Assembly: GCF_901873365.1 (NCBI RefSeq)
Contig: NZ_CABFLM010000044.1
Location: 1 to 48,039 of the forward strand
Length of the DNA: 48,039 bases
Origin: an uncultured Aggregatibacter sp.
Lineage (GTDB): Bacteria > Pseudomonadota > Gammaproteobacteria > Enterobacterales > Pasteurellaceae
Reading direction: 5' to 3'
Below, one piece after another: positions 34,491-43,842 of this stretch (within the stretch, counting starts at the first letter, position 1; each line of letters opens with the position of its first letter). The notes under the pieces were generated by a model. It saw only the letters and a program-made list of their open reading frames with translations, did no database searches and was not told the origin of the DNA. The position numbers were made by a program, and so were the translations under genes.

Positions 34491-35870
34491 ATGATTAGAT
34501 TATCTCTCTCTCAAATCGCCTCCATTTTAGAGGCACAGCTTATCGGTGATGGCAACGTGACTGTCGAAAACGTGAGTACGGACAGCCGTAAAGCCGTCAA
34601 CAATGGGTTGTTTTTTGCGTTGAAAGGCGAAAATTTTGATGCACATGACTACGTTGTTAAAGCGGCTGAGCAAGGTTGTGTCGCCGCCGTGGTTGAACAT
34701 CCAACAGAGGGCGATATTGCCCAATTAATTGTGAAAGACAGCCGTCTTGCCCTAGGGCAGCTTGCCAAATGGTTGCGTGAAAAAATCAATCCGAAAGTGG
34801 TGGCAATGACAGGGTCTTCGGGCAAAACCACGGTAAAAGAAATGACGGCCTCTATCTTGCAACAAAGTGCGGTGGATTTTGACGAAGTTTTATTTACCCA
34901 AGGCAATTTTAATAACGACATCGGTGTTCCGCTAACATTATTACGTTTAACTGAAAAACATAAATTTGCAGTGATTGAACTTGGCGCCAATCATATTGGT
35001 GAAATTGCCTATACCACCGCCTTGGCGCAGCCTGATGTGGCGTTAGTCAATAATGTCATGGCAGCACATTTAGAAGGTTTTGGTTCTCTTGACGGCGTTG
35101 CAACAGCGAAAGGCGAAATTTTCCGCGGATTAACTCATCATGGCGTTGCTATTATTAATAAGGCACATAACTATTCACAAAAATGGCAGGCAGAGATTGG
35201 TGATCATTCGGTGCAATATTTTGCTTACGATGATCCGAAAGCTGATTATCATGCCGAAAACATCGTATTTTCCGAACAAGGGGCGGCTTTCGTCTTACAC
35301 ACGCCACAAGGCAATGTGCAGATTGATTCACCCTATTTAGGTGAGCATAACGTATCAAATGCCTTAGCCGCGACAGCGTTGGTAATGAATGTGGGCGCAA
35401 CGTTAGCGCAGGTAAAAAAAGGGTTGGAAACGCCATCCTTGGTGAAAGGGCGTTTATTCCCGATTCACCCTTGCGACAATCTTTTATTATTAGACGACAC
35501 TTATAACGCCAATGTAGGCTCCATGAAATCGGCGATTTCCGTGTTGCAAAAATATCCGGCTTTTCGCGTCTTTGTTGTTGGTGATATGGGCGAATTAGGC
35601 GATAATACACCGCTTTGTCATCAAGAAGTGGGCGAGTTTGCTCAGGCGGCAAAATTGGATTTGGTGATTTCTTTTGGACGTTCCAGCTCCGTGATAAGTG
35701 CGGTCAATTTTGGACGCCATTTTACTGATAAAACAGAACTTGTCGCTTATTTAACGCCAATTATTAAACAACAATTAACACAACAAAAAGTCGTTGTTTT
35801 GGTGAAGGGGTCACGCAGTATGAAAATGGAAGACGTGATCGATTTATTAAAGGGTAATTTTTTATGTTAG
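34491..35870 (+). CDS. murF: UDP-MurNAc-tripeptide: D-Ala-D-Ala ligase
   Basis: A 459-residue Mur ligase adding D-Ala-D-Ala to finish the UDP-MurNAc-pentapeptide. The ATP loop is AMTGSSGKTTVKEM, followed by TQGNFNNDIGVPLTLL and the C-terminal LLLDDTYNANVGSMKSAI, all typical of MurF. The 3' end overlaps mraY by seven bases. Two uptake signals lie inside (34865, 35696). Confidence 0.97.
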   Translation: MIRLSLSQIASILEAQLIGDGNVTVENVSTDSRKAVNNGLFFALKGENFDAHDYVVKAAEQGCVAAVVEHPTEGDIAQLIVKDSRLALGQLAKWLREKINPKVVAMTGSSGKTTVKEMTASILQQSAVDFDEVLFTQGNFNNDIGVPLTLLRLTEKHKFAVIELGANHIGEIAYTTALAQPDVALVNNVMAAHLEGFGSLDGVATAKGEIFRGLTHHGVAIINKAHNYSQKWQAEIGDHSVQYFAYDDPKADYHAENIVFSEQGAAFVLHTPQGNVQIDSPYLGEHNVSNALAATALVMNVGATLAQVKKGLETPSLVKGRLFPIHPCDNLLLLDDTYNANVGSMKSAISVLQKYPAFRVFVVGDMGELGDNTPLCHQEVGEFAQAAKLDLVISFGRSSSVISAVNFGRHFTDKTELVAYLTPIIKQQLTQQKVVVLVKGSRSMKMEDVIDLLKGNFLC

Positions 35871-36949
35871 TTTGGATTGCTGAGTTTCTCACCAAATACA
35901 ATTCTGATTTCCATGTGATTTCCTATATTACCGTGCGTGCTATCTTAGCGTTGCTTACGGCACTTTTATTGTCCTTATGGATTGGACCGAAAGTCATTCG
36001 TCGTTTACAACTATTGAAGTTTGGCCAGGTCGTACGCAATGACGGCCCTGAAAGTCACTTCGCCAAAAAAGGTACGCCGACCATGGGCGGTGTCATGATT
36101 CTTTTCGCCATCGGTGTGAGTACATTATTATGGGCGGATTTAAGAAACCCCTATGTTTGGTTTAGCTTGTTTGTTTTATTCGGCTACGGTGCTGTCGGTT
36201 TTGTGGACGATTACCGTAAAATTACCCGTAAAAGCACAGACGGCTTAGTGGCGCGTTGGAAATATTTTTGGCTGTCTGTGGTGGCATTGGTGGCTGTGTT
36301 TGGTATGTATGCCATGGGGCAAGATACCGATGCGACGCGCCTTGTCGTGCCGTTCTTTAAAACGGTGATGCCTCAGCTAGGCATTTTCTATATTGTATTA
36401 GCTTATTTTGTGATTGTCGGTTCCAGTAATGCCGTGAACTTAACGGATGGGTTAGATGGTTTGGCGATTGTGCCGACCATCATGGTCGCCGGTGCATTTG
36501 CATTGGTGGCATGGGCAACCGGGAACATTAACTTCGCTGAATATTTACACATTCCGTACATTAAATTTAGTGCTGAGTTAGTGGTATTCTGTACTGCCAT
36601 TGTGGGCGCGGGTCTTGGTTTCTTATGGTTTAACACTTACCCTGCGCAAGTGTTTATGGGCGATGTCGGCTCATTAGCGTTGGGCGGCGCGTTAGGTGTG
36701 ATTGCCGTCTTAGTTCGCCAAGAATTTCTATTACTGATCATGGGCGGCGTGTTCGTCATGGAAACGCTGTCCGTGATTTTACAAGTGGGTTCCTACAAAT
36801 TGCGTAATAAACAACGCATTTTCCTGATGGCACCGATTCATCATCATTTCGAGAAAAAAGGCTGGCCGGAGCCACGTGTTATTGTACGCTTCTGGATCAT
36901 TTCCTTAATGCTGGTATTAATTGGTTTAGTGACCTTAAAACTACGTTAA
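35864..36949 (+). CDS. mraY: Phospho-MurNAc-pentapeptide transferase
   Basis: A 361-residue inner-membrane enzyme (about ten segments) that moves phospho-MurNAc-pentapeptide to undecaprenyl phosphate, making lipid I. The acidic motif VGFVDDYRK, NLTDGLDGLA, and the histidine motif MAPIHHHFEKKGWPE are complete. It overlaps murF by seven bases, and its length matches E. coli MraY (360). Confidence 0.98.
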   Translation: MLVWIAEFLTKYNSDFHVISYITVRAILALLTALLLSLWIGPKVIRRLQLLKFGQVVRNDGPESHFAKKGTPTMGGVMILFAIGVSTLLWADLRNPYVWFSLFVLFGYGAVGFVDDYRKITRKSTDGLVARWKYFWLSVVALVAVFGMYAMGQDTDATRLVVPFFKTVMPQLGIFYIVLAYFVIVGSSNAVNLTDGLDGLAIVPTIMVAGAFALVAWATGNINFAEYLHIPYIKFSAELVVFCTAIVGAGLGFLWFNTYPAQVFMGDVGSLALGGALGVIAVLVRQEFLLLIMGGVFVMETLSVILQVGSYKLRNKQRIFLMAPIHHHFEKKGWPEPRVIVRFWIISLMLVLIGLVTLKLR

Positions 36950-36988
36950 TCACCCCCAAAAGAGCGGTCATTTTTGAGAGAGAATTTC

Positions 36989-38305
36989 ATGCAATATCAA
37001 GATAAAAAAGTCACTGTTATCGGACTGGGCAAAACAGGGTTATCCTGTGTTGATTTTCTGCGCGCTAAACATGCTGATGTGCGTGTCATTGATACGCGTA
37101 ATGCACCGGCAGGGGCAGATCAACTTGATAAAGCCATTCCTCTGCATACCGGCAGTTTAAACCAGCAATGGCTCTTAGAAAGCGATTTGATCGTGATTAG
37201 CCCGGGGCTTGCGGTAAAAACGCCAGAAATTCAGGCCGCACTTCAAGCGGGTGTCGAAGTCGTCGGCGATATTGAGCTGTTCTGTCGAGAAGCGGATAAA
37301 CCGATTGTGGCGATTACCGGTTCCAACGGCAAAAGCACCGTGACCACATTGGTTGCAGAAATGGCAAAAGCCGCCGGATTAAGCGTTGGCATGGGCGGAA
37401 ATATTGGCATTCCTGCGCTTTCTCTCTTAAATCAATCGCATGATATTTACGTTTTGGAGCTTTCCAGCTTCCAGTTAGAAACCACCTATTCGCTAAAAAC
37501 CGTGGCGGCAACAGTGTTGAACGTCACCGAAGATCATATGAATCGTTACGTGGATTTACAGGATTATCGCCAGGCGAAATTAAAAATCTACGATAATTGC
37601 CAAACGGCAGTGGTTAACGGAGAAGACCCGCTTACCCTGCCAACTACTCAACACCCGGAAAAACAAGTGAGTTTTGCGGAACATCATGCGGATTATTGGT
37701 TAAAAAACGAAAATCAGAAAACCTATTTAATGGCGCGTGGTGAGGTAATTTTAGCTTGTGATGAAATGAAATTAACCGGTCGCCATAATTACATGAATGC
37801 CTTGGCCGCGATTGCCTTGGCACAAGCAGCCGGTATTAATTTGCTGGGAATTCAGACCGCACTTCGCGAGTTCGGTGGCTTGGAACATCGTTTCCAAGTG
37901 GCGCATATGGCGAACGGCGTGCGTTGGATCAATGATTCCAAAGCAACCAATGTCGGTAGTACGGTTGCTGCATTAACCGGTTTACAGGTCGCCGGGAAAC
38001 TCTATTTATTACTCGGTGGTGATGGCAAAGGCGCAGATTTTTCTGAATTGGCGACATTAATTAATCAACCGCATATTTTTTGTTATTGCTTTGGCCGTGA
38101 TGGCAAAGCGTTAGCGGATCTTACCTCACAAAGTCGCTTATTCGACACCATGGAACAAGCCATCGCGGCAATCCGTCCGCAATTACAAGCAGGCGACATG
38201 GTGTTGTTATCACCGGCGTGTGCCAGTTTGGATCAATTTCCGTGTTTTGAAGCACGCGGTGAAGAGTTCACGCGATTGGCACAGTTAAGCTCATCACTAA
38301 GTTAG
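36989..38305 (+). CDS. murD: UDP-MurNAc-L-Ala: D-glutamate ligase
   Basis: A 438-residue Mur ligase adding D-glutamate. N-terminal KVTVIGLGKTGLSCVDFL, ATP loop AITGSNGKSTVTTL and INDSKATNVGSTVAAL near the C-terminal domain are present. ATG 36989 has GAGAG upstream and gives the family length (438 in E. coli); an in-frame TTG at 36974 lies within the ribosome site. One uptake signal sequence at 37856. Confidence 0.97.
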   Translation: MQYQDKKVTVIGLGKTGLSCVDFLRAKHADVRVIDTRNAPAGADQLDKAIPLHTGSLNQQWLLESDLIVISPGLAVKTPEIQAALQAGVEVVGDIELFCREADKPIVAITGSNGKSTVTTLVAEMAKAAGLSVGMGGNIGIPALSLLNQSHDIYVLELSSFQLETTYSLKTVAATVLNVTEDHMNRYVDLQDYRQAKLKIYDNCQTAVVNGEDPLTLPTTQHPEKQVSFAEHHADYWLKNENQKTYLMARGEVILACDEMKLTGRHNYMNALAAIALAQAAGINLLGIQTALREFGGLEHRFQVAHMANGVRWINDSKATNVGSTVAALTGLQVAGKLYLLLGGDGKGADFSELATLINQPHIFCYCFGRDGKALADLTSQSRLFDTMEQAIAAIRPQLQAGDMVLLSPACASLDQFPCFEARGEEFTRLAQLSSSLS

Positions 38306-38323
38306 GACAGATGAGGAAAATAC

Positions 38324-39514
38324 ATGGGATTTTGGGATCAGTTTAAAGCGCGTAGCGTGCAAGCAACCACCGTAACGCCAAGCAGTTCGTTGTACGACCG
38401 CACGTTGCTTTGGTTGTATTTAATCTTGCTATTAATTGGGTTATTAGCAGTATCCTCAGCCTCTATTCCGGTGGGGACGCGTTTGTATAGTGATGCGTTC
38501 TATTTTGCCAAGCGCGATGTGCTTTACATTATCCTTTCCTGTGTGACCTGTTATTTTGCGCTACAAATTCCCATGGAAAAGTGGGAAAAATGGCATGTTA
38601 AACTCTTTGGCGTGGCTTTGGTGTTGCTTTTTCTTGTGATGATTCCTGGGATCGGACGGGAAGTGAATGGCGCACGCCGTTGGATCCCGATGGTTTTATT
38701 TAATTTCCAACCGGCGGAATTTGCTAAGTTAGCCTTAACCTGTTTCCTCGCCAGTTATTTTACCCGACGTTATGATGAAGTGCGGAGTCGCAAATTAAGT
38801 GCGTTCAAGCCTTTTATCGTGATGGGCGTGATGGGCTGTTTCCTTTTAGTACAACCAGACTTGGGCAGTGCCGTTGTCTTATTTATTATCACCTTTGGCC
38901 TATTATTTATCGTAGGTGCCAACTTTTGGCAGTTTATCGGGTTAATTGGCGTGGGCTTGTTGCTGTTTGTGTGGTTGGTGCTGACATCCGCATACCGTCT
39001 AAAACGGATTACCGGCTTTATGGATCCTTTCAAAGACCCTTACGGTACCGGTTTTCAATTATCTAACTCGTTAATGGCATTCGGTCGTGGTGGCTTTTTT
39101 GGCGAAGGGTTAGGCAATTCCGTATTGAAATTGGAATATTTGCCGGAAGCACACACTGACTTCGTCATGGCGATTGTGGGCGAAGAGTTCGGCTTTTTTG
39201 GGATTTTTATTATTATTGCGCTACTTGGCTTATTGGTTTTTCGCGCCATGAAAATTGGGCGTGAGTCCTTAATTCTGGAACAGCGTTTTAAAGGCTTTTT
39301 GGCTTTCGGGATCAGTTTTTGGATTTTCTTCCAAGGCTTTGTGAATTTAGGGATGGCGCTGGGGATGTTACCGACCAAAGGGCTTACCTTTCCACTCGTC
39401 AGTTACGGGGGCTCCAGTATTATCATTATGTCGGTGACTATTGGTATGCTCCTGCGCATTGATCACGAAAATCGCCTCATGCGTGGTGGTCAAGCAAGAT
39501 TGCGGGATGACTAA
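38324..39514 (+). CDS. ftsW: Septal peptidoglycan glycosyltransferase FtsW
   Basis: A 396-residue SEDS-family polymerase with ten predicted membrane segments, working with FtsI on lipid II at the septum. Motifs: REVNGARRWIP, LVQPDLGSAVVLF, EAHTDFVMAIVGEEFGF and GLTFPLVSYGGSSIII. AGGAAAA lies before the ATG. An uptake signal sequence follows the stop (39521). Confidence 0.97.
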   Translation: MGFWDQFKARSVQATTVTPSSSLYDRTLLWLYLILLLIGLLAVSSASIPVGTRLYSDAFYFAKRDVLYIILSCVTCYFALQIPMEKWEKWHVKLFGVALVLLFLVMIPGIGREVNGARRWIPMVLFNFQPAEFAKLALTCFLASYFTRRYDEVRSRKLSAFKPFIVMGVMGCFLLVQPDLGSAVVLFIITFGLLFIVGANFWQFIGLIGVGLLLFVWLVLTSAYRLKRITGFMDPFKDPYGTGFQLSNSLMAFGRGGFFGEGLGNSVLKLEYLPEAHTDFVMAIVGEEFGFFGIFIIIALLGLLVFRAMKIGRESLILEQRFKGFLAFGISFWIFFQGFVNLGMALGMLPTKGLTFPLVSYGGSSIIIMSVTIGMLLRIDHENRLMRGGQARLRDD

Positions 39515-39559
39515 GAACCTAAGTGCGGTCGGTTTTTTAAATATTTTTAGAGAAAAGAG

Positions 39560-40624
39560 ATGGGTAAGAAATTATTAGTGATGGCAGGTGGAACAGGCGG
39601 ACATGTTTTTCCTGCCATTGCCGTTGCACAAGAATTACAACAGCAAGGTTGGGAAATTCGCTGGCTGGGCACCAAAGATCGTATGGAAGCCCAACTCGTA
39701 CCAAAACATGGCATTCCCATTGAATTTATCCAAATTTCAGGTTTACGCGGCAAGGGCATCAAGAGTTTATTATTGGCGCCTTTTGCTATTTTGCGCGCGG
39801 TGTGTCAGGCGCGTAAAATTATTCAACAATACCAACCCAATGCGGTATTAGGCATGGGTGGCTATGTTTCTGGCCCGGGCGGTATCGCGGCAAAACTTTG
39901 CGGCGTACCGGTGGTATTGCATGAACAAAATGCCATTGTGGGATTAACCAATAATTGGTTATCCAAAATTGCTGCGCGAGTGTTGCAAGCCTTCCCAAAT
40001 GCCTTTCCTCATGCTGAAGTGGTGGGAAATCCGGTACGTCGTGATTTATTCCAAACCGAAGCCCCAGAAACACGTTTTGCTGCGCGTGATAAAATCTTGC
40101 GTATTTTAGTCGTCGGTGGTAGCCAAGGGGCGCGCGTGTTAAATCAAACTGTGCCAAAAGTCGCAGAGAAACTCAGCGCCCAAGGTTTGGAGATTTATGT
40201 GCGTCACCAAGTAGGCAAGGGCAATTTAGCAGGCATTGAGGAAATCTATCAGGCAAATCAAAATGGCGTGGCGACTGAATTTATCGATGATATGGCAGAA
40301 GCTTATGCCTGGGCGGACATTGTGATTTGCCGTTCGGGCGCGCTGACTGTATGCGAATTGGCGGCGGTAGGCGTGCCGGCTATTTTCGTGCCTTTCCAAC
40401 ATAAAGACCGTCAGCAATTTTTGAATGCCAAATATTTAGCGGATGCAGGGGCTGCACTGATCATTGAGCAACCGGAATTTACCGAAGTGCGTCTGTTGAA
40501 TGCGTTAACCCCATTGTTGGCAGATCGTGAAACATTATTAGCCATGGCGTTAAAGGCAAAAAGCAAGGCAACACCATTAGCGGCTAAGCGGGTCGCTGAG
40601 GTGATTGAAGACGTGGCAAATTAA
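39560..40624 (+). CDS. murG: UDP-GlcNAc: lipid I N-acetylglucosaminyltransferase
   Basis: A 354-residue GT28 enzyme that turns lipid I into lipid II at the inner face of the membrane. The two glycine-rich loops MAGGTGGHVFPAIAVAQEL (about 8-26) and LGMGGYVSGPGG, and the UDP-GlcNAc site ICRSGALTVCELAAVGVPAIFVPF, are present. Length equals E. coli MurG (355). An uptake signal sequence lies in the 59-base gap to murC (40630). Confidence 0.97.
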   Translation: MGKKLLVMAGGTGGHVFPAIAVAQELQQQGWEIRWLGTKDRMEAQLVPKHGIPIEFIQISGLRGKGIKSLLLAPFAILRAVCQARKIIQQYQPNAVLGMGGYVSGPGGIAAKLCGVPVVLHEQNAIVGLTNNWLSKIAARVLQAFPNAFPHAEVVGNPVRRDLFQTEAPETRFAARDKILRILVVGGSQGARVLNQTVPKVAEKLSAQGLEIYVRHQVGKGNLAGIEEIYQANQNGVATEFIDDMAEAYAWADIVICRSGALTVCELAAVGVPAIFVPFQHKDRQQFLNAKYLADAGAALIIEQPEFTEVRLLNALTPLLADRETLLAMALKAKSKATPLAAKRVAEVIEDVAN

Positions 40625-40683
40625 ATTAAAAGTGCGGTCGTTGTTTCAATTATTTTGCGCGACCGAGTAAGAAGGACAGATTC

Positions 40684-42114
40684 ATGGATAACTATCATCA
40701 ACAGATTAGAGACATCATTCCGGAAATGCGCCGAGTGAAGCAAATTCATTTTATCGGTATCGGTGGCGCGGGGATGTGTGGTATTGCCGAAATTTTATTG
40801 AATGAGGGATATCATATTTCCGGTTCGGATATTGCGGAAAGTGCGGTGACTCAGCGTTTAGCTTGTGCCGGCGCCAAAGTGTTTATTGGGCATAAAGCAG
40901 AAAATATTACCTGTGCCAGTGTGGTGGTGATTTCTTCTGCGATTCGTGATGATAACCCTGAAGTGGTGGCGGCAAAAGAAGCACGCATTCCGGTGATTCA
41001 ACGTGCGCAAATGTTGGCGGAATTAATGCGTTTTCGTCATGGTATTGCGGTTGCAGGTACGCACGGTAAAACGACGACCACCGCGATGGTTTCTATGATT
41101 TATGCAGAAGCAGGTTTGGATCCGACTTTTGTGAATGGCGGTTTGGTGAAATCTGCCGGGACGAATGCGCATTTAGGGCGTAGCCGTTATTTGATTGCCG
41201 AGGCCGATGAAAGTGATGCCTCTTTCTTGCATTTGCAGCCGATGATTTCTATCGTGACCAATATTGAGCCGGATCATATGGATACCTACCACGGTGATTT
41301 TGATGAAATGAAGCAAACCTATGTGAATTTCTTACATAATTTGCCGTTTTATGGGTTAGCTGTGTTATGTGCCGATGATACCGATTTAATGAGCTTGGTG
41401 CCACAAGTTGGGCGTCAGGTGATCACTTACGGTTTCAGTGAGAATGCGGATTATCGTATTGAAGATTATCAACAAACCGGTTTCCAAGGACATTACACCG
41501 TGATTTGTCCGAGCGGTGAACGGATTGATGTCTTGCTGAATGTGCCGGGGCGTCATAATGCCTTAAATGCGACGGCTGCGTTGGCGGTAGCTAAAGAGGA
41601 AGGCATCAAAAACGAAGCGATTTTAGCCGCATTAGCTGATTTCCAAGGGGCTGGTCGTCGTTTCGATCAGTTGGGCCAATTTATTCGTCCGAACGGTAAA
41701 GTGATGCTGGTGGATGATTATGGACACCATCCGACGGAAGTTGGGGTCACCATTCAAGCGGCGCGTCAAGGTTGGGAAAATAAACGGATTGTGATGATTT
41801 TCCAACCGCACCGTTATTCCCGCACCCGCGATTTATTTGATGACTTTGTGCAAGTCTTATCTCAGGTCGATGCCTTGATTATGTTGGATGTGTATCCCGC
41901 CGGCGAGGCACCGATTGTGGGCGCTGATAGTAAAGCATTATGTCGTTCTATTCGCAATCTTGGCAAAGTGGATCCGATTTTGGTGTCTGATACGACACAA
42001 TTAGGAGATGTGCTTGATCAAATTATTCAAGATGGCGATTTAATTTTGGCGCAAGGCGCCGGCAGCGTGAGTAAGCTTTCACGCCAGTTAGTCGAACGTT
42101 GGACAAAAGAATAA
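40684..42114 (+). CDS. murC: UDP-MurNAc: L-alanine ligase
   Basis: A 476-residue Mur ligase adding the first amino acid of the stem peptide. N-terminal IHFIGIGGAGMCGIAEIL, ATP loop VAGTHGKTTTTAMV, EADESDASFLHL and FQPHRYSRTRDLFDDF are complete. It is the first committed Mur ligase acting before MurD, though encoded later in the cluster. ddlB follows after 12 bases. Confidence 0.98.
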   Translation: MDNYHQQIRDIIPEMRRVKQIHFIGIGGAGMCGIAEILLNEGYHISGSDIAESAVTQRLACAGAKVFIGHKAENITCASVVVISSAIRDDNPEVVAAKEARIPVIQRAQMLAELMRFRHGIAVAGTHGKTTTTAMVSMIYAEAGLDPTFVNGGLVKSAGTNAHLGRSRYLIAEADESDASFLHLQPMISIVTNIEPDHMDTYHGDFDEMKQTYVNFLHNLPFYGLAVLCADDTDLMSLVPQVGRQVITYGFSENADYRIEDYQQTGFQGHYTVICPSGERIDVLLNVPGRHNALNATAALAVAKEEGIKNEAILAALADFQGAGRRFDQLGQFIRPNGKVMLVDDYGHHPTEVGVTIQAARQGWENKRIVMIFQPHRYSRTRDLFDDFVQVLSQVDALIMLDVYPAGEAPIVGADSKALCRSIRNLGKVDPILVSDTTQLGDVLDQIIQDGDLILAQGAGSVSKLSRQLVERWTKE

Positions 42115-42126
42115 GTGGATAGCAAG

Positions 42127-43056
42127 ATGAGTAAAACATTAAAACAAGAAAAAATCGCCGTATTATTGGGCGGCACCTCAGCCGAACGTGAGGTGTCTTT
42201 AAATTCAGGAACTGCCGTATTAAACGCGTTGCGTAAACAGGGGTATGATGCTCACCCGATTGATCCGAAAACTTTTCCGGTGGCAACACTAAAAGAACAA
42301 GGCTTTGATCGTGTGTTTAATATTTTACATGGTCGCGGTGGTGAGGACGGCACGATGCAAGGGTTGTTGGAGCAAATCGGTATTCCTTACACCGGTTGCG
42401 GTGTGATGGCGTCTGCACTGACCATGGATAAAATGCGCACGAAAATGTTATGGAAAGCCTTTGGTCTGCCTGTCGCTGAGATGGAAATCGTTACTATGGA
42501 AAATCGAGCAACCTTAAACCCTGAGTCAGTGGTCAAAAAACTCGGCTTGCCGTTGATGGTGAAACCCTCTTTAGAAGGGTCTAGTGTGGGGTTAACCAAA
42601 GTGAAAACGATGGAAGAATTGGAAAGTGCGGTGGATTTTGCGCTTAAATTTGATCGCACTGTACTGATTGAAGAATGGCTTGCCGGTGATGAATTTACTG
42701 TGCCGGTACTGAATAACGAAGTGTTACCTTCCATTAAAATCGTGCCGGAGGGGGAGTTCTATGATTATGATGCGAAATACATTTCTGATAATACGCAATA
42801 TTTTTGTCCGGCAGGGTTAAGCGATGAACGTGAGCAGGAGCTTCGCCATTTAGTAAAACAGGCCTATGATGTGGTGGGATGTCGTGGTTGGAGCCGTATT
42901 GATGTGATGGCAGATGCGGAAGGAAAGTTCCGTCTGGTAGAGGTGAACACGAATCCAGGTATGACGAGTCACAGTTTGTTCCCAAAATCAGCTGCAACGG
43001 TCGGGTATTCTTTTGAACAGTTGGTTGAGAAAATTTTAGAGTTGAGTGCGGAATGA
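42127..43056 (+). CDS. ddlB: D-alanine: D-alanine ligase
   Basis: A 309-residue ATP-grasp enzyme that makes D-Ala-D-Ala for MurF. Seen: IAVLLGGTSAEREVSLNSG, LHGRGGEDGTMQGLLE, PLMVKPSLEGSSVGLTKV and LVEVNTNPGMTSHSLFPKSA. ATG 42127 is favoured, with GGA seven bases upstream; a GTG at 42115 directly after the murC stop is possible but adds only four unconserved residues. It overlaps ftsQ by four bases. Confidence 0.96.
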   Translation: MSKTLKQEKIAVLLGGTSAEREVSLNSGTAVLNALRKQGYDAHPIDPKTFPVATLKEQGFDRVFNILHGRGGEDGTMQGLLEQIGIPYTGCGVMASALTMDKMRTKMLWKAFGLPVAEMEIVTMENRATLNPESVVKKLGLPLMVKPSLEGSSVGLTKVKTMEELESAVDFALKFDRTVLIEEWLAGDEFTVPVLNNEVLPSIKIVPEGEFYDYDAKYISDNTQYFCPAGLSDEREQELRHLVKQAYDVVGCRGWSRIDVMADAEGKFRLVEVNTNPGMTSHSLFPKSAATVGYSFEQLVEKILELSAE

Positions 43057-43820
43057 ATTTACTAAAACGCAAAACCACACAAAATATAAGATATGGTGAG
43101 CCAAAATCAAAAGTTTTTGTGCAAATTAAATTATTACTTGTGCTATTATGCGTTGGCATCGCGTTCTATTCTTATTCAAATTGGCAAAGTTTTCTAGAAA
43201 AATTAGATAGTAAGCCTATCAGTGCATTTGCATTAGTCGGTACACCAACCTTTACGACGGATGCGGATGTGCGTGATGTTTTATTGAAAATGGGTGGGTT
43301 AAAAGGCTTTTTCGGTCAGGATGCCGACATTATTCGTGAGCAAATTGAAACAATGCCTTGGGTAAAAGGGGCGGTTGTGCGAAAAATGTGGCCGAATAAG
43401 TTAAGCATTTGGGTTACAGAGTATAAGCCTGTTGCGATTTGGAACGAAAGCGATTTTCTCTCTGATGATGGCGTCGTTTTCCAGCTGCCCATGAATAAAC
43501 TCAAAGATACGCATCTCCCGCGTCTAGCCGGTCCGGATTTCCAAAGTGAAAAAGTGCTTGATGCCTGGAATAGAATTTATGCTGATTTGAAACAAAAAGG
43601 CTTAAATTTAAAAGCGGTTGCCATTGATGCGCGTGGTGCATGGAAAGTCGTATTAGATAATGATGTGGTACTGAAACTTGGGCGAGGCGACTGGAAAAAT
43701 AAACTCGAGCGTTTCGTTACGATTTATCCACAGATTGAAATTCCTGAAAATAAGCGATTATCTTACGTTGATTTACGTTACGCCTCCGGTGCTTCGGTAG
43801 GCATGGTGGATGCTAATTAA
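43053..43820 (+). CDS. ftsQ: Cell division protein FtsQ
   Basis: A 255-residue bitopic membrane protein: cytoplasmic tail, one membrane segment (about residues 26-44, IKLLLVLLCVGIAFYSYSNW), then a POTRA domain (PISAFALVGTPTFTTDADVRDVL) and a beta domain (PWVKGAVVRKMWPNKLSIWVTE). It recruits FtsL, FtsB and the FtsWI synthase. The ATGA overlap with ddlB couples their translation. Confidence 0.95.
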   Translation: MNLLKRKTTQNIRYGEPKSKVFVQIKLLLVLLCVGIAFYSYSNWQSFLEKLDSKPISAFALVGTPTFTTDADVRDVLLKMGGLKGFFGQDADIIREQIETMPWVKGAVVRKMWPNKLSIWVTEYKPVAIWNESDFLSDDGVVFQLPMNKLKDTHLPRLAGPDFQSEKVLDAWNRIYADLKQKGLNLKAVAIDARGAWKVVLDNDVVLKLGRGDWKNKLERFVTIYPQIEIPENKRLSYVDLRYASGASVGMVDAN

Positions 43821-43842
43821 ATATTAATAGTGAAGTTAAAAA

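Noticed and set aside
36961..36972. AAGAGCGGT as an uptake signal before murD
   Set aside because: One base differs from the core, so I did not count it; it may be a decayed copy.
38351..38364. GTAGCGTGCAA match in the ftsW start region
   Set aside because: It shares the REP foot and left arm by chance only: no right arm follows, and the codons encode conserved-looking FtsW sequence.
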